64,000 bases of DNA, taken from NCBI GenBank assembly GCA_910586995.1, contig CAJUKZ010000005.1:62001-126000 (forward strand). The letters are read 5' to 3'. Below the pieces are notes generated by a model. That model was given only the letters and a program-made list of their open reading frames with translations. It made no database searches and was not told where the DNA came from. The stretch is from an uncultured Muribaculaceae bacterium. GTDB lineage: Bacteria > Bacteroidota > Bacteroidia > Bacteroidales > Muribaculaceae. The translations under genes were made by a program, and so were the position numbers. Positions 1 to 8,183 of the stretch are shown here, in pieces; the first letter of the stretch is position 1, and the number at the start of each line of letters is the position of its first letter.

Positions 1-704
1 CCATGCATGGTGACAGTTTTTCCGGACGACGGATACGGATCATCGTCGGACGGATGTGGCCGGACAGTCCGGGGCTGAATGTGGCCGAACCATTTGTCGG
101 CCATACGCTTTACTGTGTCCAGATCCACATTGCCTACGACAGAAAGTACTGCATTATTGGGGGCATAATGACTGAAAAAGAAATCCCGCACATAGTCCAT
201 AGTCACTCCTGCGATATGCGACGTCTCTTTTCCGATCACAGGCACACGATAGGGATGGTGGCTATAGAGAAGTTCCATAAGCCTGTGCTGAAGGTCTCCA
301 TAGGGTTGATTGAGACACGTCTGCTTGAACTCCTCGATCACAACGCTTTTCTGAGTGTCAAGCGAGCGTTGGCTGAAAGCTAACGACAACATTCTGTCGC
401 TCTCGAGATAGAACGCCGTCTCTATATTGCGTGCCGGGAGTATATCGTAGAAGTTGGTGAAGTCAGCTGAAGTCCATGCATTCGAGCTGCCACCGGCTGC
501 AGCCAAGACGCCATCGAAGTCCGGGACATTGACCGAGCCTCCGAACATCAGATGCTCGAAAAGATGGGCAAGACCGGTATGACGGCTGTCTTCGTCGCGA
601 GCACCTACATCGTATAGCACATTCACTGCCACCATAGCAGTAGACTCCATGCGCGAGTGTGCGACACGGAGTCCATTATCGAGCGTAAAGACGGTGTAGT
701 CCAT
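1..704 (-). CDS. M16 family zinc peptidase, N-terminal part (runs off the window)
   Basis: I translated the minus strand from the ATG at 704; the frame stays open to the window edge for 234 residues. The inverted zinc motif HLFEH lies at residues 47-51 of a typical M16A N-terminus (NGLRVAHSR, then GLAHLFEHLMFGG), and the distal glutamate ligand is in VVIEEFKQ near residue 124. Pitrilysin/PqqL-type M16 enzymes cleave peptides in a clam-shell chamber. No signal peptide is visible at this start, so the protein looks cytoplasmic. The start is preceded by a purine-rich AAGGAGGAGG stretch, a Shine-Dalgarno-like run that is unusual for this phylum. It lies 12 bp downstream of the cyclophilin gene on the same strand, so the two are probably co-transcribed. 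The C-terminal half is outside the window. Confidence 0.9.
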   Translation of the reverse strand, partial: MDYTVFTLDNGLRVAHSRMESTAMVAVNVLYDVGARDEDSRHTGLAHLFEHLMFGGSVNVPDFDGVLAAAGGSSNAWTSADFTNFYDILPARNIETAFYLESDRMLSLAFSQRSLDTQKSVVIEEFKQTCLNQPYGDLQHRLMELLYSHHPYRVPVIGKETSHIAGVTMDYVRDFFFSHYAPNNAVLSVVGNVDLDTVKRMADKWFGHIQPRTVRPHPSDDDPYPSSGKTVTMH

Positions 705-716
705 CCTACCTCCTCC

Positions 717-1565
717 TTATTTCAGGACTTTCATCGAGAGGATGCGTATATCTTCTTTCGGACGGTCAGCGCCATCTGTCTCAACTTTTTCAATCTTATC
801 TATGACATCCATGCCATCCACGATCTCGCCGAAGACAGTGTAGTCGCCATCAAGATGCGGAGATCCGCCTACTGTGGTATAGGCTTGACGCTGCTCGTCG
901 GTCAGCGGCTTATGCAACTTGCCTGCAATTTCCTCTGTCTGAGCGATAAGGCTTTCGCGAAGGCTATTGAGTCCGGCGGTATCCCCGGCCTGCTGCAATG
1001 CACGGATTTCGTCAGCTCTCGACCGAGCCAGGTCATTGAAAGTAGCCTGCATCTTGCGGTTGAGTGAATTCTGCTCTATCTGGCCAAGTTCTCCATCTGA
1101 GAATTTACGTCCTGTAACTATGTAGAACTGCGAACCAGACGAACGCTTCTCGGGATTCATAGCATCGCCTGTTCGCGCTGCTGCCAACGCGCCACGCTTG
1201 TGGAAATGCTTGGGATACACAAATTCCGCCTCAAGAGTATATCCGGGATTGCCTGCACCGAGATGCTGTCCGGGCTTTGCATTCTTTGAAGTGGGATCTC
1301 CGGCCTGCACCATAAATTCACTGATCACGCGGTGGAACAACGTATTGTCGTAATATCCCTCGGAGGCAAGCTTCAGAAAATTGTCGCGATGCACGGGAGT
1401 ATCGCCATAAAGCAGTACGGTGAAACTGCCTAAAGTCGTATTTATCTCTACTTTTACGGATGTTGTGTCTGCCATATCGGTATTGTTAGCGCCTGTGGCA
1501 TTGCTGCATGCAGCACTCAGTAGGGTGAACATGATGGCTGTTGCCAGATGGGCAATAATTTTCAT
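717..1565 (-). CDS. Cyclophilin-type peptidyl-prolyl cis-trans isomerase, lipoprotein
   Basis: The 282-residue protein starts with a lipoprotein signal peptide whose lipobox ends LSAAC (Cys20), so it should be a membrane-anchored envelope protein. From about residue 38 it carries a cyclophilin domain: VEINTTLGSFTVLLYGD, then FHRVISEFMVQAGD, AARTGDAMNPEKRSSGSQFYI and a C-terminal HLDGDYTVFGEIVDGMDVID. These match the catalytic Arg/Gln and hydrophobic proline pocket of the family. It probably speeds proline isomerisation during folding of exported proteins. An extra helical segment of about 60 residues (around 155-215) is inserted between the QFYIVTG and VFGEIV halves, seen in several Bacteroidota relatives. 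It sits between the M16 peptidase and a small unknown gene on one strand, which suggests an envelope protein quality-control group. Confidence 0.93.
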   Translation of the reverse strand: MKIIAHLATAIMFTLLSAACSNATGANNTDMADTTSVKVEINTTLGSFTVLLYGDTPVHRDNFLKLASEGYYDNTLFHRVISEFMVQAGDPTSKNAKPGQHLGAGNPGYTLEAEFVYPKHFHKRGALAAARTGDAMNPEKRSSGSQFYIVTGRKFSDGELGQIEQNSLNRKMQATFNDLARSRADEIRALQQAGDTAGLNSLRESLIAQTEEIAGKLHKPLTDEQRQAYTTVGGSPHLDGDYTVFGEIVDGMDVIDKIEKVETDGADRPKEDIRILSMKVLK

Positions 1566-1577
1566 AATTACTGTATA

Positions 1578-1967
1578 TCAGATTGTTGACGTAGGGAATA
1601 GCCGTTTGTAAATGCGACGGAAGTTATTATCATTCTGCTTCAGTTCCTCTGCTTTCGAAGCATAGTCCACTCCCCAGATAGACGGAAGCAGATCAGCAAT
1701 GTAGCGGTGCTCGCGGTCGCGGTCTATAGTAGCAGCCACAAGCTTGCGCACCATCTGGCGGTAGCGTTCCGCATCTATGGCGTTAAGGTATCGTGCCGCA
1801 CTCGCCGTAAACTGCCCCGAGTGGTCCACTTCTATGATATTAAGCGTGAGGAAATCTATGTCGTCGTCATCAATATCCTCTATATTGTTGGCTATGAATT
1901 CGTAGGTCATGAGGCCGTCCGAATCCGAGGCCAGGACGTCGCGCTGTTGTTGTGTGAGTATACTCAT
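1578..1967 (-). CDS. Conserved small acidic protein of unknown function
   Basis: A 129-residue soluble protein with no signal peptide or membrane segment. The N-terminal half is acidic (EDIDDDDIDFL near residues 30-40); the C-terminal half is basic and helical. I recognise no family with a known function. It has its own good promoter upstream and lies 12 bp before the cyclophilin gene, so it may head a three-gene transcript with the cyclophilin and M16 peptidase. The frame, spacing and promoter make it a real gene, but nothing supports a function. Confidence 0.75.
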   Translation of the reverse strand: MSILTQQQRDVLASDSDGLMTYEFIANNIEDIDDDDIDFLTLNIIEVDHSGQFTASAARYLNAIDAERYRQMVRKLVAATIDRDREHRYIADLLPSIWGVDYASKAEELKQNDNNFRRIYKRLFPTSTI

Positions 1968-1992
1968 GATTATTTCTTGTTATTACCGGACA

Positions 1993-2023
1993 CAAAGGTA
2001 CAATCTTTACGCCATATCTCCAA
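1993..2023 (-). promoter_or_regulatory. Bacteroidota-type promoter for the 1578-1967 gene
   Basis: Read on the minus strand, TTG at 2023-2021 is followed after 20 bp by TACCTTTG at 2000-1993. This fits the TTTG/TAnnTTTG consensus used by the phylum's primary sigma factor. The ATG at 1967 lies about 26 bp downstream of the -7 box. Confidence 0.6.
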
Positions 2024-2681
2024 CCCGCATTCTCACATATCCGGCTATAAGATCCACCACAAGGTCGGGAGGAAGCACCGAGGAGTCGACACACAGGTCA
2101 TAAGAGGCCGCACAGCCCCACTCTTTGTCGGTATAGAAATTATAGTAGCTGGCACGCAGTTTGTTGGTCTTGCGGGCGAGACTCCTCGCAGCATGAAGTG
2201 TGGAAGCGTCGCCACGTTCCACAATCCTGCGCGCACACGCTTCCTCAGTGGCGGAAATGAAAATCCTTATCAGGTTAGGATGATCGCGGAGAATATAGTC
2301 AGCACTTCTACCGACTATGACACACGGACCGCGGCGGGCTGCCTCGATTATGAAATCGCTCTGAGCACGGTATACGCTGTCGTCGCTCAAGGCATTGGAC
2401 GCATTGTACCAATGCGACGGCGACAAGCCGAATGTATAACCTATCGTACCCGATATGTAGTTGGGAAAGCGTTCATCGCGCTTCTCAAACACTCTGGGGT
2501 CCATATTGGATCGGCGGGCCGCGTCGAAAAGCAATTCCTTGTCATAATAGTCAATGCCAAGCCGGGAGGCGAGCATCTGTCCGATGATACGTCCGCCACT
2601 ACCGAACGAACGGCCGATTGTTATGACATAATTACGGGTCATAGATCCGTGAAGCGGCGTGGATGATTCTTTAACTGTCAT
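2007..2681 (-). CDS. Cytidylate kinase-like family protein
   Basis: A 224-residue P-loop protein. The motif ITIGRSFGSGGRIIG near residues 18-33 is the nucleotide-binding loop of the cytidylate-kinase-like family (Pfam PF13189), followed by YYDKELL. A later VIVGRSADYIL and RIFISATEEACARRIVER segment resembles the CMP-kinase lid region. The precise substrate is unknown; the family is distinct from the housekeeping Cmk. The first ATG (2681) is used here; an internal ATG at 2642 gives a protein starting MTRNYVITIGR, which matches where relatives usually begin, so the first 13 residues are doubtful. The promoter of the next minus-strand gene overlaps this gene's 3' end. Confidence 0.82.
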   Translation of the reverse strand: MTVKESSTPLHGSMTRNYVITIGRSFGSGGRIIGQMLASRLGIDYYDKELLFDAARRSNMDPRVFEKRDERFPNYISGTIGYTFGLSPSHWYNASNALSDDSVYRAQSDFIIEAARRGPCVIVGRSADYILRDHPNLIRIFISATEEACARRIVERGDASTLHAARSLARKTNKLRASYYNFYTDKEWGCAASYDLCVDSSVLPPDLVVDLIAGYVRMRVGDMA

Positions 2682-2728
2682 GGCGAAATATGATCTTAGG
2701 GTTTCTGTAATAACGTAATGTGGCCTGG

Positions 2729-4600
2729 TTATTGTTTGCTTTTGAGGACAAAAGGTGCAAGTCCGTCGAACTCGCGTATGGCATTCACGAAAGGCAACCA
2801 GTAGCGTTTGGTCTTGCGCTCACCGACTCCATGCACTTCCGTAAAGTCTGCCGCATTTCTGGGACGCCTGGCCGACATATCGGCCAACGTCGCATCGGAG
2901 AAAACTATATAGGCCGGCACGCCCTCGGCATCCGCAACTTTCCTGCGCACGGCTTTAAGCAGCGAAAGCAGTTCCTCGTTGGGCGACAGTGGCACACCGG
3001 TCTCGGCAACACGATTCCGGCGCGCTCCCGGACTGCGTTTTTCTTCCACGAAACGGGCCAATGTGGCAGATGTCTCGCCCTTGAGCACACGCAAGCCGGA
3101 TGCTGTGACCCGCAACCGGTTAGAATCCTCGTATGCAATATCAATAAAGCCTAACTGAAGCATCTGCGACAGATATGCATTCCATTGTGCAAAACTCATG
3201 TCACGCCCGACTCCATAGGTTTTTATCTTGTCGAAACCTCGTGCTACAAGCTCAGTCCTGGCCGATCCACGCAGAATATCGATAAGCATGAGCGCGCCCA
3301 CTTTCTGCTGCGTACGTATGATCGCCGACAAAGCTTTCTGCACAAGAATTGTGCCGTCGAAGCGTTCCGGCGGATCAAGGCACACATCGCAATTGCCGCA
3401 GTCGCAATCGACATGCTCTCCAAAATAATTAAGCAATATCCTGCGTCGGCAGACTGGTGCTTCAGCATACTCTTTCATCCTGTTGAGCTTCTGGAGGTTG
3501 AGCATCGGCTGTCCTGATTCCTCTATGAAACTACGGCGTGTAGCTATGTCGGCAAACGAATAGAACAGGATCGTCTCTGCCGGCATACCGTCGCGCCCGG
3601 CCCGGCCGATCTCCTGATAGTAGCTTTCAATATTGGCCGGTAAATTAGCATGTATGACCCAGCGTATATTGCTTTTGTCTATTCCCATACCGAACGCGAC
3701 TGTAGCGCATACCACCTGAGCGTCTCCGTTTATGAATTTCCGCTGGGATGCCTCCCGGTCCTCGGCCGACATGCCTGCATGATAGCAGACAGATTTATAG
3801 CCTCGTCTCACAAGCTCATCATGCAGCGATTCTGTCGCTTTACGGGATATGCTGTAGACTATGCCGGCATCGTCCCTGTGCCGGTCTATCATATCGCATA
3901 TATACGCTACCCTGCGAGTCTTGCCGGGGTTAGGCAAAACCTTCAGGCTCAGATTCGGACGGTCGAAAGATCCGGTCCATATCAACGGCGACCGCAACCC
4001 GAGCTGCATGGCTATGTCGCTCCTTGTAAGTCTGTCGGCTGTGGCTGTGAGCGCAAGCAGAGGTATATCGGGAAATCTATTTTTCAAATGAGAGAGCTTG
4101 GTATATACCGGTCTGAAATCGTGTCCCCACTGCGATATGCAGTGTGCTTCGTCGATAGCTATCAGACTCACCGGCACTGTCGCGGGCCAATGATCCATCT
4201 CGGCCAGCAAACGCTCAGGAGATATGTAAAGCAACTTCACACGGCCTGCGAAGAACTGATCCATTCTCCGCATATTCACCTGCTCGTCGATATTGGAATT
4301 GACTGTAGCGGCAGGAATACCGTTTGCCACCAAGGCACTCACCTGATCGTGCATCAGGGCTATAAGCGGCGACACAACCACAGCACAGCCATCGGAAAGC
4401 AATGCCGGCAACTGATAGCACATCGATTTCCCTCCGCCCGTGGGCATAAGTACAAGCGCGTCACGCTTCTCTGCTGCCACTGCTCTTATTATCTCGAGTT
4501 GTCCGGGGCGGAACTCGCTATATCCATAGAAGCGGCGCAAAAGAGCCGCCGCCCGCCTGTCGAAATCAGATTTATCAATGTTTGTTTGTTGTGAAATCAT
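2729..4600 (-). CDS. recQ: ATP-dependent DNA helicase RecQ
   Basis: At 623 residues the length is normal for RecQ. Walker A is TGGGKS at 54-59, the Walker B/DEAH box reads IDEAHCISQWGHD near 150, and motif VI is YYQEIGRAGRDGMPAE. The zinc-binding RQC region shows a cysteine cluster (CRRRILLNYF, then CDCGNCDVC), and a C-terminal HRDC domain ends in RPRNAADFTEVHGVGERK. RecQ unwinds DNA 3'-5' and acts in recombinational repair and replication-fork restart. The minus-strand gene follows the sugar transferase by 20 bp, so the two may share a transcript. All catalytic motifs are intact. Confidence 0.97.
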   Translation of the reverse strand: MISQQTNIDKSDFDRRAAALLRRFYGYSEFRPGQLEIIRAVAAEKRDALVLMPTGGGKSMCYQLPALLSDGCAVVVSPLIALMHDQVSALVANGIPAATVNSNIDEQVNMRRMDQFFAGRVKLLYISPERLLAEMDHWPATVPVSLIAIDEAHCISQWGHDFRPVYTKLSHLKNRFPDIPLLALTATADRLTRSDIAMQLGLRSPLIWTGSFDRPNLSLKVLPNPGKTRRVAYICDMIDRHRDDAGIVYSISRKATESLHDELVRRGYKSVCYHAGMSAEDREASQRKFINGDAQVVCATVAFGMGIDKSNIRWVIHANLPANIESYYQEIGRAGRDGMPAETILFYSFADIATRRSFIEESGQPMLNLQKLNRMKEYAEAPVCRRRILLNYFGEHVDCDCGNCDVCLDPPERFDGTILVQKALSAIIRTQQKVGALMLIDILRGSARTELVARGFDKIKTYGVGRDMSFAQWNAYLSQMLQLGFIDIAYEDSNRLRVTASGLRVLKGETSATLARFVEEKRSPGARRNRVAETGVPLSPNEELLSLLKAVRRKVADAEGVPAYIVFSDATLADMSARRPRNAADFTEVHGVGERKTKRYWLPFVNAIREFDGLAPFVLKSKQ

Positions 4601-4620
4601 AGGGAAATAGTGCGGTAGAG

Positions 4621-6015
4621 CTAAAAGGCATTCTTATCGCCTCGGATTGCATTAATCACTGTGCGTGCTATGATCTTGAGATCGAGCGGCATGCTCCAGT
4701 TTTCGATATACGACACGTCGTACTCCACCCGCTTTTCCATCTTCCATACCTCATCGGTAAGTCCACGGTAGCCGTTGACCTGCGCCCATCCTGTGATTCC
4801 GGGCTTCACTACATGCCGCACCATATATTTATCGACAAGCTGCGAATACTGCTCTGTATGCTTCAACATGTGTGGGCGTGGACCAACAACACTCATTTCA
4901 CCTTTCAGTACATTTATAAACTGAGGTAGTTCGTCTAAATTAGTACGCCTCAGGAAGTCACCGACTCGCGTCTTTCTCGGGTCGTTGGCGGTAGCCTGTA
5001 CCGTATCGCTTTGTGTATTGACCCGCATGGTTCTGAATTTAAGACATCTGAAACTCCTGCCTCTGTATCCGGTACGCTCCTGAACAAAGAATACCGGACC
5101 CGGCGACGAAAGTTTTATAGCAACCGCTACTGGAACAAGCAACAGCGGGAAAAATACCAGAAAAACTCCGGAGAACACTATATCGAAACTTCGTTTCACA
5201 ATCCTGTTGTAACCACGGGCGAGCGGATTGTGACGCGGACTCAGCACCGGAGTATTGCCGATATTGTAACTGTCGAAAGAGCGCGCTATATATTTAGGCA
5301 CGGAGGGCACATAGAAAAACTTCACCACATTATCGTCGGCTATCTTGATCACCTCACGCATCGTGTCCACTCCATCGTCGGACGACGGACAGTAGTATAT
5401 CTCGTCAACAAGGGCATGCCTTACAAAACTCTCAAGCTTGCTTATGTCTCCTATATAGCGCAGACTTGAATCAGACGGGCGCTGTTCGCCAAAAAAACCG
5501 AGCACCCGGAAGCCGAAGCCCTCGTCGCCGGTGAGTTGGGAATATGCGCGCATCGCCGTATCGCCCGTACCTACAATAACGACCCTGACAAAGTTGCGGC
5601 CACGTCTTCTGAAACTCTTTATGATCTCCCTGGCTATCATCCACCACATAGGCAAGGCCAGCACGCACAATCCGTAGAATTCGACATAGGCGCTCCAAGG
5701 CATAGTCTGTATGTCAAGAAGCGACACCATAGCCAGAAAGAACAGGGCATGTGTAGCGACAGCCGACAGCGAATTGACGATGATGCTCTCCATCTGCACC
5801 ACGCGCCGGCCAGCTGTGAGCGACGACAGATAGGCCACAGGGATATAAGCCATGTCGGCCAGCAGCCACAGAGCTTTGAGATCTGCGTCTGCCCGCAGGC
5901 ATTCGTTGAGCCACACAGTGACTCCAAAAGCGGTATTTATTATGATTAAGTCGACAAGCACGACAATGGCGTTGACGTACTTGCCATACCGGCCTTTCTG
6001 GTTAACTTCGGTCAT
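4621..6015 (-). CDS. Undecaprenyl-phosphate sugar phosphotransferase (WcaJ/WbaP type)
   Basis: The protein has 464 residues from the ATG at 6015. The N-terminal half holds about four membrane helices and a CoA-binding-like nucleotide domain (VVIVGTGDTAMRAYSQL). The C-terminal half is the bacterial sugar transferase domain: KRSFDIVFSGVFLV, PVFFVQERTGYRG, KFRTMRV, LDELPQFINVLKGEMSVVGPR and PGITGWAQVNG. Such enzymes move a sugar 1-phosphate, usually glucose or galactose, from its UDP form to undecaprenyl phosphate, the first step of exopolysaccharide or capsule assembly. No other polysaccharide genes lie beside it, so the polymer is unknown. An upstream in-frame TTG at 6069 was rejected as the start because it lies inside a 34-bp palindrome. 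Confidence 0.92.
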   Translation of the reverse strand: MTEVNQKGRYGKYVNAIVVLVDLIIINTAFGVTVWLNECLRADADLKALWLLADMAYIPVAYLSSLTAGRRVVQMESIIVNSLSAVATHALFFLAMVSLLDIQTMPWSAYVEFYGLCVLALPMWWMIAREIIKSFRRRGRNFVRVVIVGTGDTAMRAYSQLTGDEGFGFRVLGFFGEQRPSDSSLRYIGDISKLESFVRHALVDEIYYCPSSDDGVDTMREVIKIADDNVVKFFYVPSVPKYIARSFDSYNIGNTPVLSPRHNPLARGYNRIVKRSFDIVFSGVFLVFFPLLLVPVAVAIKLSSPGPVFFVQERTGYRGRSFRCLKFRTMRVNTQSDTVQATANDPRKTRVGDFLRRTNLDELPQFINVLKGEMSVVGPRPHMLKHTEQYSQLVDKYMVRHVVKPGITGWAQVNGYRGLTDEVWKMEKRVEYDVSYIENWSMPLDLKIIARTVINAIRGDKNAF

Positions 6016-6068
6016 CGGCAGGGAAAAATCAGATTGTCGGTATGCGGGGTGTGCTGCCCGCAAGGGCA

Positions 6069-6102
6069 ATGCACGGATGCATCAGCTGATGCATCCGTGC
6101 AT
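6069..6102. terminator. Perfect 34-bp palindrome, probable bidirectional-looking terminator
   Basis: The two 17-nt arms are exact reverse complements with no loop gap (centre CAG/CTG at 6085/6086). It begins 9 bp past the stop of the DUF349 gene, so it most likely ends that transcript. There is no clear T-run on the minus strand, so protein binding is an alternative. Confidence 0.55.
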
Positions 6103-6110
6103 GACTCAGA

Positions 6111-8030
6111 TTATAATTTCGCGTCAATTATAGCTATCTTCTGCTCGAGTACATTAAGGTCATCCTTCAGTCTCTGTACTCTGGCATTCAGGTCGCGCAT
6201 CATCTGCTCGCCTGCCTTGCTCTTTGAATTGAAGAAGCCCATATTGTTCTCCACAGTATGCAACTCCGAGCGTTTCTGCTCAAGGGTTCTCATCAGTCGC
6301 TCCCTCTCGCGATACAGTCGGTTCTCATCGGAAGCCATGTCGGCTACATTAGCTTCAAAGCCGGCCATTGCCTGATGTGTGCCACGCAGGTCGAAACGTT
6401 CGGTCAGCTCATTGAGCTGCGCACGGTATGCATCGTATATCTTGTCTTTGTCGCGGAAAGGTACATGTCCGACAGAGCTCCATTTTGCCTGTAGCTCACG
6501 CACCATAGATTGCGCTTTGTCGCGCGGTGTGTCGGCGGGTATCGACTTCAGCGATTCTATTATCTCTCGCTTGGCTTTCAGGTTAGCCTGCTGTTCATGA
6601 CGCACTCCGGATGTAGCCTTCTTCTTGTTGTCGAAGAATGTATCGCAAGCCGACAGGAATCTGTGCCATACAGCATCGCTGTGTTTTTTGGGAACAGCGC
6701 CTATTGTCTTCCACTGCTTCTGCAGTTCTACGAGTTCATCGGTAGTCTTTTTCCAGTCGGTGCTGTCGCGCAAGACCTCAGCACGCTCACACAGAGCAAT
6801 CTTCTTGGCGAGATTGGCCGACAGTGCTTCTTTCGTATTCTTGAAGAATTCTGCCTTGGCTGCAAAGAATTTGTCGCATGTGGCACGGAATCTGGCAAAG
6901 AGCGCATTATTCATCTTACGTGATGCGAATCCCAGTTTCTTCCAGTCTTCCTGAGCAGCCATAATGACTTTTGTCATCTCGTCCCAGCCTGCAAAATTGC
7001 GGATTCCCGATATGTCGAGAGCTTCGACACGCTCACATATAGCGGTCTTGCCTTCCTCATTGCGCTGCTCCTGTGCCTTGCGTTCCTCAAAGTGTGCCTG
7101 ATAGCGCTTGTTTATCTCAGCGGAGACATCCTTGAACTGATTCCAGATCTCATCGCGTTTTTCTTTGGCCACAGGACCGGTCTCACGCCATTTGACATGA
7201 AGTTCCTGAAGCCTGCGGAATGCCGCGATCACATCCGGTTCTTCCACAAGCTTGCGTGCCTCATCGATCAGAAGCATCTTTACATCAAGATTCTTGCGGA
7301 AATCGTAGTCACGCAGATCTTTATTGACTTTCAATTGATCATAATAGCGCTCCTGTGCATCCTTGAACGCACGCTGAATATCAGTCTCTGCCGATGGAGT
7401 CACCTCTCCTATGCTCAGGAATTTCTCCCGCAGTTCCTGAAAGCGCTGATATGTACGATTCACATTATCTGTATCGGCGGCAAGAGCGAGAATCTCGTCC
7501 ACGACAGCCTGCTTAGATTCCAGATTTGCAGCTTTAATGGCTTCCTGCTCCACAAGCCAAGCCTGTTTCTTTGCTTTAATGGATGCAAGCACCTGGCGCA
7601 GTTTCTCCTCAAGTTCGTCTTCGGGAGCATCGGACTTTCCGGAGTTTTCTTCTCCAGCATCCTCACTCTGCTCACGCAAAGCCGACAACTCTGCATTCTT
7701 TATGTCAGAGAAATATTTTCTTAGGCGTGACACATCGTCGCGCCGAATGTCAGCGGCATCGCGGGCGGCAAGTTCCTCGGCCATTGCAAGAACATCCTCT
7801 TTTGTGAGGTCGCGACGCTGCACTGCGTCAGCTTCCGCTTCCGACATTTCCTGTTCGGCCACAGCCTCGGGATCTGCTCCCGTACCGGCCATGGTCTCCA
7901 TGACTTCCGGCGAGTCGGCCGATTCTGTCTTTTCTGTTTGTGTCTCGCATGTGCCGGTTTCCGGTACTTGATTCAAGTTCTGGTCCTTGGACTCCTGGGG
8001 AGTCTCTGTGGACTGAAGGCGCGTATCCAT
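6111..8030 (-). CDS. DUF349 repeat protein
   Basis: A 639-residue, highly charged, mostly helical cytoplasmic protein. Residues 1-75 are acidic and low complexity. From about residue 120 there are repeated units of roughly 70 residues with the DUF349 pattern, for example LQELHVKWRETGPVAKEKRD, WKKLGFASRKMNNALFARF, QKQWKTIGAVPKKHSDAVW and LQAKWSSVGHVPFRDKDK. I count at least five. The last 70 residues are a coiled coil. The biochemical role of DUF349 is unknown. The gene is flanked by hairpins on both sides and appears to be transcribed alone. A TAAATTTG element (minus strand, 8083-8076) lies about 46 bp upstream. Confidence 0.88.
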   Translation of the reverse strand: MDTRLQSTETPQESKDQNLNQVPETGTCETQTEKTESADSPEVMETMAGTGADPEAVAEQEMSEAEADAVQRRDLTKEDVLAMAEELAARDAADIRRDDVSRLRKYFSDIKNAELSALREQSEDAGEENSGKSDAPEDELEEKLRQVLASIKAKKQAWLVEQEAIKAANLESKQAVVDEILALAADTDNVNRTYQRFQELREKFLSIGEVTPSAETDIQRAFKDAQERYYDQLKVNKDLRDYDFRKNLDVKMLLIDEARKLVEEPDVIAAFRRLQELHVKWRETGPVAKEKRDEIWNQFKDVSAEINKRYQAHFEERKAQEQRNEEGKTAICERVEALDISGIRNFAGWDEMTKVIMAAQEDWKKLGFASRKMNNALFARFRATCDKFFAAKAEFFKNTKEALSANLAKKIALCERAEVLRDSTDWKKTTDELVELQKQWKTIGAVPKKHSDAVWHRFLSACDTFFDNKKKATSGVRHEQQANLKAKREIIESLKSIPADTPRDKAQSMVRELQAKWSSVGHVPFRDKDKIYDAYRAQLNELTERFDLRGTHQAMAGFEANVADMASDENRLYRERERLMRTLEQKRSELHTVENNMGFFNSKSKAGEQMMRDLNARVQRLKDDLNVLEQKIAIIDAKL

Positions 8031-8107
8031 ATATTATATTGTTATAAATAGCCTCTAAGGCATGCAGTAATGAGGCAAATTTAATGAAAATTTCCAATAA
8101 AAATATC

Positions 8108-8152
8108 CAAAGGGCGAAAAATTTGCGGATTTCACAAAATTTTCGCCCTTTG
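8108..8152 (-). terminator. Terminator of the GH2 gene
   Basis: A 13-bp stem (CAAAGGGCGAAAA at 8108-8120 with its complement at 8140-8152) lies 32 bp after the stop of the glycosidase on the minus strand and before an A/T-rich run. Confidence 0.7.
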
Positions 8153-8183
8153 TTGTTGCTTTTATTATAGCTTTACGCCCGAA

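Noticed and set aside
6016..6069. N-terminal extension of the sugar transferase from a TTG
   Set aside because: The extension lies partly inside the 34-bp palindrome and the ATG at 6015 gives the conserved start.
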